From Pseudomonas citri (GTDB lineage: Bacteria; Pseudomonadota; Gammaproteobacteria; Pseudomonadales; Pseudomonadaceae), in NCBI RefSeq assembly GCF_025336485.1, contig NZ_JAODAB010000039.1:1-39503 (forward strand): DNA of 39,503 nucleotides, in the 5' to 3' direction. The notes under the pieces were generated by a model. That model was not told the DNA's origin. It saw only the letters and a program-made list of their open reading frames with translations, and ran no database searches. The position numbers and the translations under genes were made by a program. The first letter of the stretch is position 1. The number at the start of each line of letters is the position of its first letter. Below, piece by piece: positions 7,901 to 16,200 of this stretch.

Positions 7901-9863
7901 CCATTTCCGCGAGCGCGGCATCAACGTCCAGGAAGACAGCATCACCGTGGTGGGCGTGGGCGATATGGCCGGCGACGTGTTCGGCAACGGCTTGTTGATG
8001 TCCGACAAGCTCAAGCTGGTCGCGGCGTTCAACCACCTGCACATCTTCATCGACCCGAACCCGGAACCGGCCAGCAGCTTCGCCGAGCGCCAGCGTCTGT
8101 TCAACCTGCCGCGTTCGGCCTGGACCGACTACGACGCCAGCATCATGTCCGAAGGCGGCGGTATCTTCTCGCGCAGCGCGAAGAGCATCGCCATCACGCC
8201 ACAGATGCAGGAACGGTTCGACATCAAGGTCGACAAGCTGACCCCGACCGAACTGCTCAACGCCTTGCTCAAGGCGCCGGTGGACCTGTTGTGGAATGGC
8301 GGTATCGGGACTTACGTCAAGGCCAGCAGCGAAAGCCATGCCGACGTGGGCGACAAGGCCAACGACGCGTTGCGCGTGAACGGCAACGAGCTGCGCTGCA
8401 AAGTCGTGGGCGAGGGCGGTAACCTGGGCATGACCCAACTGGGTCGCGTCGAGTTCGGCCTGCATGGCGGCGCCACCAACACCGACTTCATCGACAACGC
8501 CGGTGGCGTGGACTGCTCCGACCACGAAGTGAACATCAAGATCCTGCTCAACGAAGTGGTGCAGGCCGGCGACATGACCGACAAGCAACGTAACCAGTTG
8601 CTGGCGAGCATGACCGACGAAGTCGGTGGCCTGGTGTTGGGCAACAACTACAAGCAGACCCAGGCCCTGTCCCTGGCGGCACGCCGTGCATTCGTGCGGA
8701 TCGCCGAGTACAAGCGCCTGATGAACGACTTGGAAGCACGGGGCAAGCTGGACCGCGCCATCGAGTTCCTGCCGACCGAAGAACAGCTGACCGAACGTGT
8801 CACGGCGGGCCATGGCCTGACCCGTGCCGAACTGTCGGTGCTGATCTCCTACAGCAAGATCGACCTCAAGGAAGCGCTGCTCAACTCCCTGGTACCGGAC
8901 GACGATTATCTGACCCGCGACATGGAGACGGCGTTCCCACCGACACTGGTGAGCAAGTTCTCCGAGGCCATGCGTCGCCATCGCCTCAAGCGCGAAATCG
9001 TCAGCACCCAGATCGCCAACGACCTGGTCAACCACATGGGCATCACCTTCGTCCAGCGCTTGAAAGAGTCGACTGGCATGAGCCCGGCCAACGTGGCCGG
9101 CGCCTATGTGATCGTGCGGGACATCTTCCATCTCCCACACTGGTTCCGCCAGATCGAAGCGTTGGACCACCAGGTACCGGCGGACGTGCAGCTGGAACTG
9201 ATGGACGAGTTGATGCGCCTGGGTCGTCGTGCGACGCGCTGGTTCCTGCGCAGCCGTCGCAACGAGCAGAACGCCGCTCGCGACGTCGCGCACTTCGGTC
9301 CGCATCTGGCGGCGTTGGGCCTCAAGCTCGACGAACTGCTGGAAGGCCCGACCCGCGAAGGCTGGCAGACCCGCTACCAGGCCTACGTGGCCGCTGGCGT
9401 GCCAGAGCTGTTGGCGCGCATGGTTGCAGGCACCACACACCTGTACACCTTGCTGCCGATCATCGAGGCTTCCGACGTGACCGGCCAGAACGCCGCCGAC
9501 GTGGCCAAGGCCTACTTCGCGGTGGGCAGCGCCCTGGACATCACCTGGTACCTGCAGCAGATCAGTGCCTTGCCGGTGGAAAACAACTGGCAGGCCCTGG
9601 CCCGCGAAGCGTTCCGCGATGACATCGACTGGCAGCAACGGGCGATCACCATCTCGGTCCTGCAGGAAGGTGACGGTAGCCAGGACGTGGAAACACGCCT
9701 GGCGCTGTGGCTGGAGCAGCACCACAGCATGGTCGAGCGCTGGCGCGCGATGCTGGTGGACATCCGTGCCGCCAGCGGCACCGACTACGCCATGTACGCG
9801 GTTGCCAACCGCGAACTGCTGGACCTGGCGTTGAGCGGTCAGGCGGTCGTAACGGCCAACTGA
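4995..9863 (+). CDS. gdhB: NAD-specific glutamate dehydrogenase, large (GDH-180 type)
   Basis: A 1622-residue cytoplasmic enzyme that oxidatively deaminates glutamate to 2-oxoglutarate and ammonia with NAD. In Pseudomonas it serves catabolism of arginine and other amino acids that end in glutamate. Length and segments match the GDH-180 family. A long N-terminal regulatory region comes first (residues 1 to about 700, including KSFLEWLVGNHFTFLGYEE). The catalytic core has FGNVARGGLRWSDREEDYRTE and VPVGAKGGF near 840-860, then VGVGDMAGDVFGNGLL near 985. After these come LLWNGGIGTYVK near 1100, GEGGNLGMTQLGR near 1140 and a long helical C-terminus. GGAG lies eight bases before ATG. The gene is monocistronic and ends at a strong terminator. 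In P. aeruginosa the orthologue is arginine-responsive. The palindrome and direct repeat upstream are candidate control sites here. Confidence 0.97.
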   Translation: MAFFTAASKADFQQQLQAALAQHISEQALPQVALFAEQFFGIISLDELTQRRLSDLAGCTLSAWRLLERFDHAQSQVRVYNPDYERHGWQSTHTAVEVLHHDLPFLVDSVRTELNRRGYSIHTLQTTVLSVRRGSKGELLEILPKGTQGDGILQESLMYLEIDRCANAAELSVLGKELEQVLGEVRVAVADFEPMKAKVQEILSGLDNSAYAIDADEKSEIKSFLEWLVGNHFTFLGYEEFVVRDETEGGHIEYNPDSFLGLTKLLRAGLTAEDLRIEDYAVNYLREPTLLSFAKAAHPSRVHRPAYPDYVSIREIDADGKVVKECRFMGLYTSSVYGESVRVIPYIRRKVEEIERRSGFQAKAHLGKELAQVLEVLPRDDLFQTPVDELFSTVMSIVQIQERNKIRLFLRKDPYGRFCYCLAYVPRDIYSTEVRQKIQQVLMDRLKASDCEFWTFFSESVLARVQLILRVDPKNRLDIDPLLLEKEVIQACRSWKDDYDSLVVESFGEAHGTNVLADFPKGFPAGYRERFAAHSAVVDMQHLLSLSETNPLVMSFYQPLGQVSGQRELHCKLYHADAPLALSDVLPILENLGLRVLGEFPYRLRHTNGREFWIHDFAFTAAEGLDLDIQQLNDTLQDAFVHIVRGDAENDAFNRLVLTAGLPWRDVALLRAYARYLKQIRLGFDLGYIASTLNNHTDIARELTRLFKTRFYLARKLSGDDLEDKQLRLEQAILSALDDVQVLNEDRILRRYLDLIKATLRTNFYQTDANGQNKSYFSFKFNPHLIPELPKPVPKFEIFVYSPRVEGVHLRFGNVARGGLRWSDREEDYRTEVLGLVKAQQVKNSVIVPVGAKGGFLPRRLPLGGSRDEIAAEGIACYRIFISGLLDITDNLKDGALVPPANVVRHDDDDPYLVVAADKGTATFSDIANGIAIDYGFWLGDAFASGGSAGYDHKKMGITAKGAWVGVQRHFRERGINVQEDSITVVGVGDMAGDVFGNGLLMSDKLKLVAAFNHLHIFIDPNPEPASSFAERQRLFNLPRSAWTDYDASIMSEGGGIFSRSAKSIAITPQMQERFDIKVDKLTPTELLNALLKAPVDLLWNGGIGTYVKASSESHADVGDKANDALRVNGNELRCKVVGEGGNLGMTQLGRVEFGLHGGATNTDFIDNAGGVDCSDHEVNIKILLNEVVQAGDMTDKQRNQLLASMTDEVGGLVLGNNYKQTQALSLAARRAFVRIAEYKRLMNDLEARGKLDRAIEFLPTEEQLTERVTAGHGLTRAELSVLISYSKIDLKEALLNSLVPDDDYLTRDMETAFPPTLVSKFSEAMRRHRLKREIVSTQIANDLVNHMGITFVQRLKESTGMSPANVAGAYVIVRDIFHLPHWFRQIEALDHQVPADVQLELMDELMRLGRRATRWFLRSRRNEQNAARDVAHFGPHLAALGLKLDELLEGPTREGWQTRYQAYVAAGVPELLARMVAGTTHLYTLLPIIEASDVTGQNAADVAKAYFAVGSALDITWYLQQISALPVENNWQALAREAFRDDIDWQQRAITISVLQEGDGSQDVETRLALWLEQHHSMVERWRAMLVDIRAASGTDYAMYAVANRELLDLALSGQAVVTAN

Positions 9864-9877
9864 TCCTGCGTTGAATG

Positions 9878-9912
9878 AAAAAGCCCCGCATTGAAAGATG
9901 CGGGGCTTTTTT
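9878..9912 (+). terminator. Rho-independent terminator of gdhB
   Basis: Stem AAAAAGCCCCGCA / TGCGGGGCTTTTT around the loop TTGAAAGA, ending in a T-run, 15 bases after the gdhB stop. The A-run on the other side lets it also serve the convergent cupin gene. Confidence 0.93.
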
Positions 9913-9970
9913 CATGGTTTCGGCAGGCCCTCAAACCTGTTGGGGCGGCACAACGCAGCTCTACAGTGGG

Positions 9971-10375
9971 TCAGTTCTTCAGCGGTATCAACACCGCCTC
10001 ATTTTCCCCCATCACCATGAACACCAGCAGTTTCGCCGGCTGGGTCGTGCTGGCGTTTTTCGAGACCAGGTGCTCGGAGCCTGCGGCTTCATACCAGAAC
10101 TCTCCCGCCTTGTAGGTAGTCGCCGGTTCGCCCTTGACTTGTGAAGTAATCGCGCCTTCGAGCACATAGGCCATGGCTGTGCCCTCATGCATGTGGGCGA
10201 TGGACGACTGGCCCGGCGCGTAGTCGACGGTCAGCATCAGGGTCTTTTTGCCGGGCAGGTTCTTCAGCATCTTTTCCTGCAGGACTTTGACGTTTTCCGC
10301 AGGCGCGGTTTCGTGGGCGTGGACCTGGGCGATGGACAGCAGGCCGAGGGCGGCGATCAGGCAGAGTGTTTTCAT
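9971..10375 (-). CDS. Periplasmic cupin-domain protein
   Basis: A 134-residue small secreted cupin. The start chosen (MKTLCLIAALGLLSIAQVHA, followed by HETAP) gives a clean Sec signal peptide with an AxA-like cut after residue 20. A longer reading frame would bury it behind non-coding sequence. The cupin metal-site motif is visible as HMHEGTAMAYVLEG, and the second motif region as FWYEAAGSEHLVSKN. Such single-domain periplasmic cupins have varied or unknown roles. It is convergent with gdhB and shares its terminator. The upstream AAAGG is only a weak ribosome site. Confidence 0.85.
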   Translation of the reverse strand: MKTLCLIAALGLLSIAQVHAHETAPAENVKVLQEKMLKNLPGKKTLMLTVDYAPGQSSIAHMHEGTAMAYVLEGAITSQVKGEPATTYKAGEFWYEAAGSEHLVSKNASTTQPAKLLVFMVMGENEAVLIPLKN

Positions 10376-10508
10376 GGGGCATGGCCTTTGTGGGGTGGAG
10401 TGAACTAATGGGTTCACCCTAAGCCCCAGGGCGGGGCAAACAAACGTCCAATCTTTCGTAAGGTGAGTAGACCACTTGGCCGGGTCGATGAAGCCAAGTG
10501 CAGCGGGC

Positions 10509-10802
10509 TCAGACAATCGGGAAACTGTTGAAATCCACGCTTCGGGCCAGGCGACTTTCGATCAAGCCAATGAAGCCCTGCACTTCGGGGCAGTTGAAGT
10601 GGGCCTGCATGGCTGCTTCCGATTGCCAGCGGGCGCTGACGTTCCAGCGGTCGTTGTCTTCCGGGCAACGGTCGACCATGTAGCCGTCGCAGCCTGGCAG
10701 CGCGCGCAGGGTCTCGACGATTTGCTGTAACTGGCGGCCAAGCGCCTCCGAGCGTCCGGCGGCGGCTTGTACCTGTACGGTATTGATCACTTGGCGAGAC
10801 AT
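10509..10802 (-). CDS. ABM-domain (antibiotic biosynthesis monooxygenase fold) protein
   Basis: A 97-residue ferredoxin-like-fold protein of the ABM family. It is recognised by INTVQVQAAAGRSEALGRQL at the start, LPGCDGYMVDRCPEDNDRWNVSARW in the middle and AMQAHFNCPEVQGFI near the end. Members are quinone or flavin-independent monooxygenases, or heme or ligand binders, and many have no known role. The substrate cannot be told here. AGGAG stands eight bases before ATG. The gene is transcribed toward the cupin gene, with 133 bases between them, and could share its promoter with it. Confidence 0.88.
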   Translation of the reverse strand: MSRQVINTVQVQAAAGRSEALGRQLQQIVETLRALPGCDGYMVDRCPEDNDRWNVSARWQSEAAMQAHFNCPEVQGFIGLIESRLARSVDFNSFPIV

Positions 10803-10932
10803 TGTCCAGGCTCCTGAATCAAGTCAAACGAGGTGTGCTCAACCTCAACGGCACCTGAGCAGGATAGGCCTGCCCGGGCCGTACTCAAACAGCCAATGGG
10901 CAGATAAATGTCCAGACCAATCCGTCAAGCGG

Positions 10933-12366
10933 TCAAGCCACCTGCTGCAAGATATCGCGCAAGCGGTCCAGGGCGATGTCGATATCCAGGGTTTCGATGG
11001 CCCCGAAGCCGAAGAACAGGCCGGCCCGCACCGGGGCCTCGGCGAAGAAACCGTCCAGGCTGTACAGCCCGACTTCGGCTTTCCTCGCCAGTTCGATCAC
11101 CAGCGCCAGGTCCATCGGTGCCTTGCACAGCACCGCCATGTGGAAACCGGCCGTGGTGGGCACGGCCTCGAACCAGGGCGACAGATCCCCGGCCATGCGC
11201 GCCAGGATCCGCTCGCGTCGACCGGCATACAGGGCATGGCAGCGGCGGATGTGCTTGAGCAGGCAGCCCTCGGCGATGAACTTGGCCAGCGCCCACTGGG
11301 GCAGGGTGGAGGTGTGCTGGTCGGTGAGGCGCTTGGCCAGGATCACCGCTTCCAGGATCGCCGGCGGCAGGATCGCATAACCCAGCCGCAACTCCGGCAA
11401 CAGGGTCTTGGAGAACGTCCCGACGTACGCCACGATCCCGCGCTCGTCCATGCTTTGCAGCGAGTCGGCAGGCCGGCCCTCGTAGCGGAATTCGCTGTCG
11501 TAGTCGTCTTCGATGATGATCGCCCCCAACTCGTATGCCCGTGCCAGCAGGGCTTCGCGGCGGGCCTGGCTCATGGGCATTCCCAGGGGAAACTGATGGG
11601 AAGGCGTCACGTAGATCAACCGCGTGCCGTCCGGAATCAGCTCGACGCGCATGCCTTGCTCGTCCACCGGCACCCCGGCCACCGTCGCGCCATGGGAGCC
11701 GAACAGCAGCCGCGCGGGCGGGTAACCCGGGTCTTCCATCGCCACCAGGCTGCCGGGGCGGGTCAGTACCCGAGAGATCAGGTCCAGGGCCTGTTGCGCG
11801 CCGTTGCACACCACCACGTCTTCGTCCTGGCAATTGACCCCACGGGAAAAGGCGATGTGCCGGGCGATGGCATTGCGCAGCGCCGGCAAGCCCTCGGGCT
11901 GGCTGTAGAAGCCCTTGGCGCTGGCGATCTGGCGCAGTGCGTGGGCGGTGCAGCGTCGCCAGTCGTCCACTGGAAACTGGCCCTTGCCGGTGGCGCCGCC
12001 GATGAAGTCGTAGCGCAGCGCGCCTTCAAGGGTCGGATGACGCATCAGGTCCGGCATGCTGCGCCAGGCCTCGACCACGTCCGCACCGGCCAGCGCCCGA
12101 TGGCTTTGTTTGCTGACGGTCCTGGCCGGCCGCGCATTGACGTAGGTGCCCTTGCCGATGATGCCGGTGAGCAGGTTTTCGTAGGTCAGTTGCGCGTAGG
12201 TGTCGGAAACGGTCTTGCGCGAGATGCCCAGTTGTCCGGCGAGCAGTCGGCTGGGCGGCAACTGGGTGCCGGCGGCCAGGCGACCGCTTTCGATGGCACT
12301 GCGCAATTGCTGGTACAACTGGCCCGCCAGGTCTTTGCGGCCGTTGATGACAACATGAAGTTCCAT
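10933..12366 (-). CDS. MocR/PdxR-type GntR-aminotransferase fusion regulator
   Basis: A 477-residue transcription factor with an N-terminal winged helix (LYQQLRSAIESGRLAAGTQL and LGISRKTVSDTYAQL, residues about 15-70). It is fused to a fold-type I aminotransferase-like domain. PLP-site motifs are present: EDPGYP, IIIEDDYDSEFRYEG, and the lysine segment GTFSKTLLPELRLGYAI. Such proteins use PLP or amino-substrate adducts as effectors and often control a divergent neighbour, here the AhpD-like gene. The start at MELHVV is preferred because AGGAG lies nine bases before it; an in-frame start 48 bases upstream has none. A MITE is inserted in its promoter region. Confidence 0.92.
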   Translation of the reverse strand: MELHVVINGRKDLAGQLYQQLRSAIESGRLAAGTQLPPSRLLAGQLGISRKTVSDTYAQLTYENLLTGIIGKGTYVNARPARTVSKQSHRALAGADVVEAWRSMPDLMRHPTLEGALRYDFIGGATGKGQFPVDDWRRCTAHALRQIASAKGFYSQPEGLPALRNAIARHIAFSRGVNCQDEDVVVCNGAQQALDLISRVLTRPGSLVAMEDPGYPPARLLFGSHGATVAGVPVDEQGMRVELIPDGTRLIYVTPSHQFPLGMPMSQARREALLARAYELGAIIIEDDYDSEFRYEGRPADSLQSMDERGIVAYVGTFSKTLLPELRLGYAILPPAILEAVILAKRLTDQHTSTLPQWALAKFIAEGCLLKHIRRCHALYAGRRERILARMAGDLSPWFEAVPTTAGFHMAVLCKAPMDLALVIELARKAEVGLYSLDGFFAEAPVRAGLFFGFGAIETLDIDIALDRLRDILQQVA

Positions 12367-12439
12367 ACCCGCGCGCTCCTGGGCAAACGATTGGCGGCCA
12401 GTGTCAAAGGCCAAAGGTTAACCGCATTGTGCGACGGCT

Positions 12440-12583
12440 CAGGCTCTGTACGACAAGTCTTGAGACGAAGGTCAGGCAAGGCGAAAACAGCCGAGCAAGC
12501 GCAGTGTACTGGAGTACATGAGCATTGTGAGGCCGTTTTCAACGCAGCCTGAACGAGTATCAAGGCTTTTCATACAGAGCCTG
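12440..12583. mobile_element. MITE-like fold-back element, 144 bp
   Basis: The ends CAGGCTCTGTACGACAAG and, inverted, CAGGCTCTGTATGAAAAG match in all but a few bases over 24 bp. Inner segments also pair: GAAAACAGCC with GGCCGTTTTC, and TGTACTGGAGTACA at the centre, so the whole element can fold back. It encodes no protein and shows no clear target-site duplication. It sits between the divergent mocR and ahpD-like genes. The parent transposase is not identified. Confidence 0.7.
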
Positions 12584-12711
12584 GAAGTTGCGTGGCGAAA
12601 AACCTGGCGAATGGTCTGCCAGGGCGGTCCCGGGGTTTTTCGAACAATTGGACCTGTTATCGATCGACTTCAGGCTCTACCGTGCAGGCATCAGTGATCA
12701 CGGAGTCTGCC

Positions 12712-13152
12712 ATGAGCCCGCGCCTGGACTACTACACGGCTTCTCCCGGGGCGATGAAGGCCATGATCGGCCTGGAGGCGCTGACCAGCCGTCTGAGCAT
12801 CGAACCGGCCCTGCTGCATCTGATCAAGATCCGCGCCTCGCAACTCAATGGTTGTGCGTTCTGCACCGACCTGCACTCGGTGGATGCACGACGGCAGGGC
12901 GAGACCGAACGGCGCCTCTATGCCGTGGCGGTCTGGCGCGACAGCGGCTTCTTCACCCCTCGCGAACGCGCGGCCCTGGCCTGGACCGAGGCGGTGACGC
13001 TGTTGGCCCAGAGCCAGGTACCCGACGATGTCTATGGGTTGGCCTGCGCCAGTTTCAGCGAAGAGGAACTGGTGGACCTGACCCTGGCCATCAGCACCAT
13101 CAACAGCTGGAACCGCCTGGCGGTGAGTTTTCGCCAGAGCCCGGGGGGCTGA
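12712..13152 (+). CDS. AhpD-like carboxymuconolactone decarboxylase family protein
   Basis: A 146-residue all-helical alkylhydroperoxidase-like protein. The family motif CAFCTDLH (C48, C51, H55) gives the redox CxxC and the proton-relay histidine. The flanking helices IKIRASQLNG and ERRLYAVAVWRDSGFFTPRERAALAWTEAVT are typical. Such proteins reduce peroxides or act in thiol redox tasks. The start at MSPRLDYY is preferred because GGAG lies six bases before it. The longer in-frame extension runs back into the MITE edge and has no ribosome site. It is divergent from the MocR regulator, which is its likely controller. It is convergent with psmE. Confidence 0.92.
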   Translation: MSPRLDYYTASPGAMKAMIGLEALTSRLSIEPALLHLIKIRASQLNGCAFCTDLHSVDARRQGETERRLYAVAVWRDSGFFTPRERAALAWTEAVTLLAQSQVPDDVYGLACASFSEEELVDLTLAISTINSWNRLAVSFRQSPGG

Positions 13153-13213
13153 TCAACAAGGACAGGTACCCCGGTGATCCTGTGGAGAGGCTTGATTGTC
13201 AGGGTGCTGGTGA

Positions 13214-13247
13214 GATCGTCATCGCGAGCAAGCTTTACTCCCACAGG
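13214..13247. repeat. REP-like repeat, copy A
   Basis: The core CATCGCGAGCAAGCTTTACT, followed by cccacagg, is nearly identical to the copy at 19079-19109 and in the same orientation. It lies between the convergent ahpD-like and psmE genes. It is the familiar intergenic 'catcgcgagcaagcttgctccc' repeat of the P. fluorescens group. Confidence 0.8.
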
Positions 13248-13270
13248 AGTTTTCCACCCCTGGCCCCGAG

Positions 13271-16200
13271 TCAGGCATTGAAGTCGCTGGCATGTAGCTC
13301 CTTGACGCCCACCAGTTCGAATTCGAACTCGGCGCTGGCGTCGGCGTCGATGCTGCCGTAGACGATACCATCGGCAAAGCGCAGTTGGCCGGTGGCGTTG
13401 GTGGGGTCGAAGGCGTTGCTGCCGATGAAGTTGAAGGTGTCGAGGGTCGCGGTCGACGGGTTGGCGTCCAGTGCCGTGAGGTCCAGGTGATCGCCCTCGG
13501 TGGTCTTGAAGCCGTTGATCACGTCGCGCTGGGCCCCGACGCCCATGTCCGACAGGGCCGTGAACGCGTAGGTGTCCGCGCCCGTGCCGCCGGTGAGGTT
13601 GTCGGTGCCTGCACCGCCGATCAGGCGGTCATCGCCGGAGCCACCCACCAGGGTGTCGTTGCCGGCGCCGCCGTTCAGCACGTTCGCCGCGCTGTTGCCC
13701 GAAAGGGTATCGGCGTAGGCGCTGCCCGTGACGTTTTCGATGAACTTCAAGGTGTCGAGCCCGGAGCCCACGGTGTTCTGCTGGGCCGAGGTCGAGAGAT
13801 TGACGGTCACTGCCGCGAGGGCTCGCTCGTAGGACGCGGTGTCGTTGCCGTCTCGTCCGTCCAGCACGTTGTCACCGGCGCCGGCGAACAGCGTGTTGTC
13901 CAGGGCATTGCCCGTGCCGTTGGCGGCGCCCGTGTTGTCGATGTACAGGTTCTCGACGTTGTTGCCCAGGGTGTAGGCCGCCAGGCTGCTGTGCACGCTG
14001 TCGACGCCACCCGTCAGCGGGTTGCTGTTGGTTTCGATTACGCTGTCGTCGGCATTGTCGACAAAATAGCTGTCGTTGCCGTCGCCACCGCTCAGGCTGT
14101 CGGCGCCTGCGGCACCGTCGAGCACGTTGTGAGCGGCGTTGCCGGTGATGAAGTTGCGCCGCTCGTTGCCGGTGCCGTCGATCTCCGACACGCCGGTGAG
14201 CACCAGGTTTTCGAGGTTGGCGCCCAGGGTCCAGCTGACCGAGGCCTTCACGGTATCGATCTGCGAAGTCGAGGTGTTGGTTTCCACCACGCTGTCGAGC
14301 GCGTTGTCGACCACGTAGATGTCGTTGCCGTCGCCACCGGTCATGGTGTCGGCACCGAGGTCGCCGTCCAGTATGTCGTTGCCCGCGCTGCCCACCAGGG
14401 TGTCGGCCTGGTCGGTGCCGGAAATATGCCCGCCCTGGTTCTGCGCGTTGTCGAAGATGTCCTGCACGCTGTTGTTGTCGTTGGGGTTGCCTTGGAAGCC
14501 CAGGTCACCGGCGATGTAGTCGGCCAGGCGCTGGCCGACGATTTCCGCCGATTCCTCGTGCAGGTGCCAGACGTCGTCGGGATACACCAGCGGATCGACC
14601 TCGTAGCGCAACGGCAGGTCGGTGTAGTCCACCGCCAGTTTCACGTCCGCGCGCTCGGCCGCCATGGCTTCCTGGGCGGCACGGACATAGCCGACGCCTT
14701 CGACGATGGAGGCAATTTTCTCTTCCGAATAACCACGGGCCCGGGCCGCGTCCTGCTCGTAGTGACCGGTCTCCATCAGGTACACGCTGAAGTTGCCGAA
14801 CTGGGCATGCAGGTAGTCGAACACTTTCAGGGTCGCGGCTTTGTAGGCGGCGGCCGCGGCGGCCTTGTCGGTGGCGCGGGCGATTTCCTGGGCGGCTTCT
14901 TCACCCTGGCCCCAGATGATGCCCATGGTGACGTTATCGATGGCCTTGAGTTCGGTGAGCTGGTCGCGCAACAGCGTCACGGCGCGCAGCAATGCGGCCC
15001 CGGGTTGATTGGTGTCGGTCAGCCACCAGCACAGCTTGAGCTCTTCGGGGCTGAGTGTGGACAGGCCGTTGACTGTGCTACCCCCCACCGCGATGTCGAT
15101 GCCGTTGCCATCGGCGTCGGTGAATTGGCTGCGCACGTCATAGGGGGTGTAGCGGTCCAGGTCGTCCACCAGCATCGAGGTGCCGGACTGGTTGTCGTCC
15201 TCGGTCATGCGCAACAGCCGCGCATTGGATTGACCAAGGGTCGGCAGGTACAGAATGTCTTGCTGGGCGCGCTCGCCGAACACGAAGTCACTGGCGCTGA
15301 GGGTGTTGAGGTAATTGCCGTTGAGGGCGATTTCGAAGCGATTGCCATCGGCGTCGGCTTCGGCGGATTTGATGTAGGTCTTGTCGCCGGCGGCGTTGAG
15401 GGTCATGTACAGCGTGCCGTTGCTGCCATCGCCGAGGCCGGTGAAGCCCAGTCCCGAGACGTCGATCTTGTCCACGCCCGCGATGAAGTCGTAGATCGTG
15501 TCGGTGGCCGTCACGCCGCCAGTGTCGTAGTCGCGGTAGCTGTCGAGCATATTGGTGTAGCGGAAGCTGTCGGCACCGTCGCCGCCGTACAGCGAGTCGC
15601 GTCCAGCACCGCCGTCGACGATGTCCGCGCCGCTGCCGGCCTTGATCGTGTCGTTGCCGCCGAGGCCGAGGATCAGGTCCGCGCCGGTCGTGCCATTGAG
15701 GGTTTCGGCGTTGTTGGTGCCGGTGATGGTGTTGGCGGGAGCATTGGCCACCACCAGGGCGAAACTGTCACTGACCGATGCGCCCGAAGGATCGGTGGCC
15801 TTGACCAACACGTCATAGTTGCCGGCCGCGGTGCTGGTGGGCGTGCCGCTGAAGGTCAGGCTGGTGGCGTTGAAACTCAGCCAGGCGGGCAGGGCGCTGC
15901 CGTTGGCGAGGGTCGCGGTGTAGGTCAGCACATCCTGGTTGGCGTCGGTGAAACTGTCGTGATTCACGGTGTAAGTGAACGGCGTGCTTTCGCTGGCGTT
16001 CTGGTCCAGGAGCGGGATCGCCACGACGGGCGCCACGTTGGTGGGGGTGTTCTGGTCGGCGAAGACAAAGTGGCTGGCCGTCAGGCTGCTCATCAGGTTG
16101 CCCGCCAGGGACACTTCGAAGCGGTTGCCGTTGGCGTCGACGGTGAGGTCCTTGAGGTAGGTGCGGTTGCTCGTCGCGCTGTAGGTCACTTGCAACGTGC

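Noticed and set aside
4965..9725. A 1586-codon open frame on the minus strand covering gdhB
   Set aside because: It is the complement of a real, fully conserved gdhB. Its translation is low-complexity, rich in H, Q, V and D, without motifs, as expected from antisense of high-GC codons.
10783..12552. A long plus-strand frame opposite the MocR gene, and a second long minus-strand frame inside it
   Set aside because: Both lie over the motif-bearing MocR gene and have no recognisable domains or ribosome sites.
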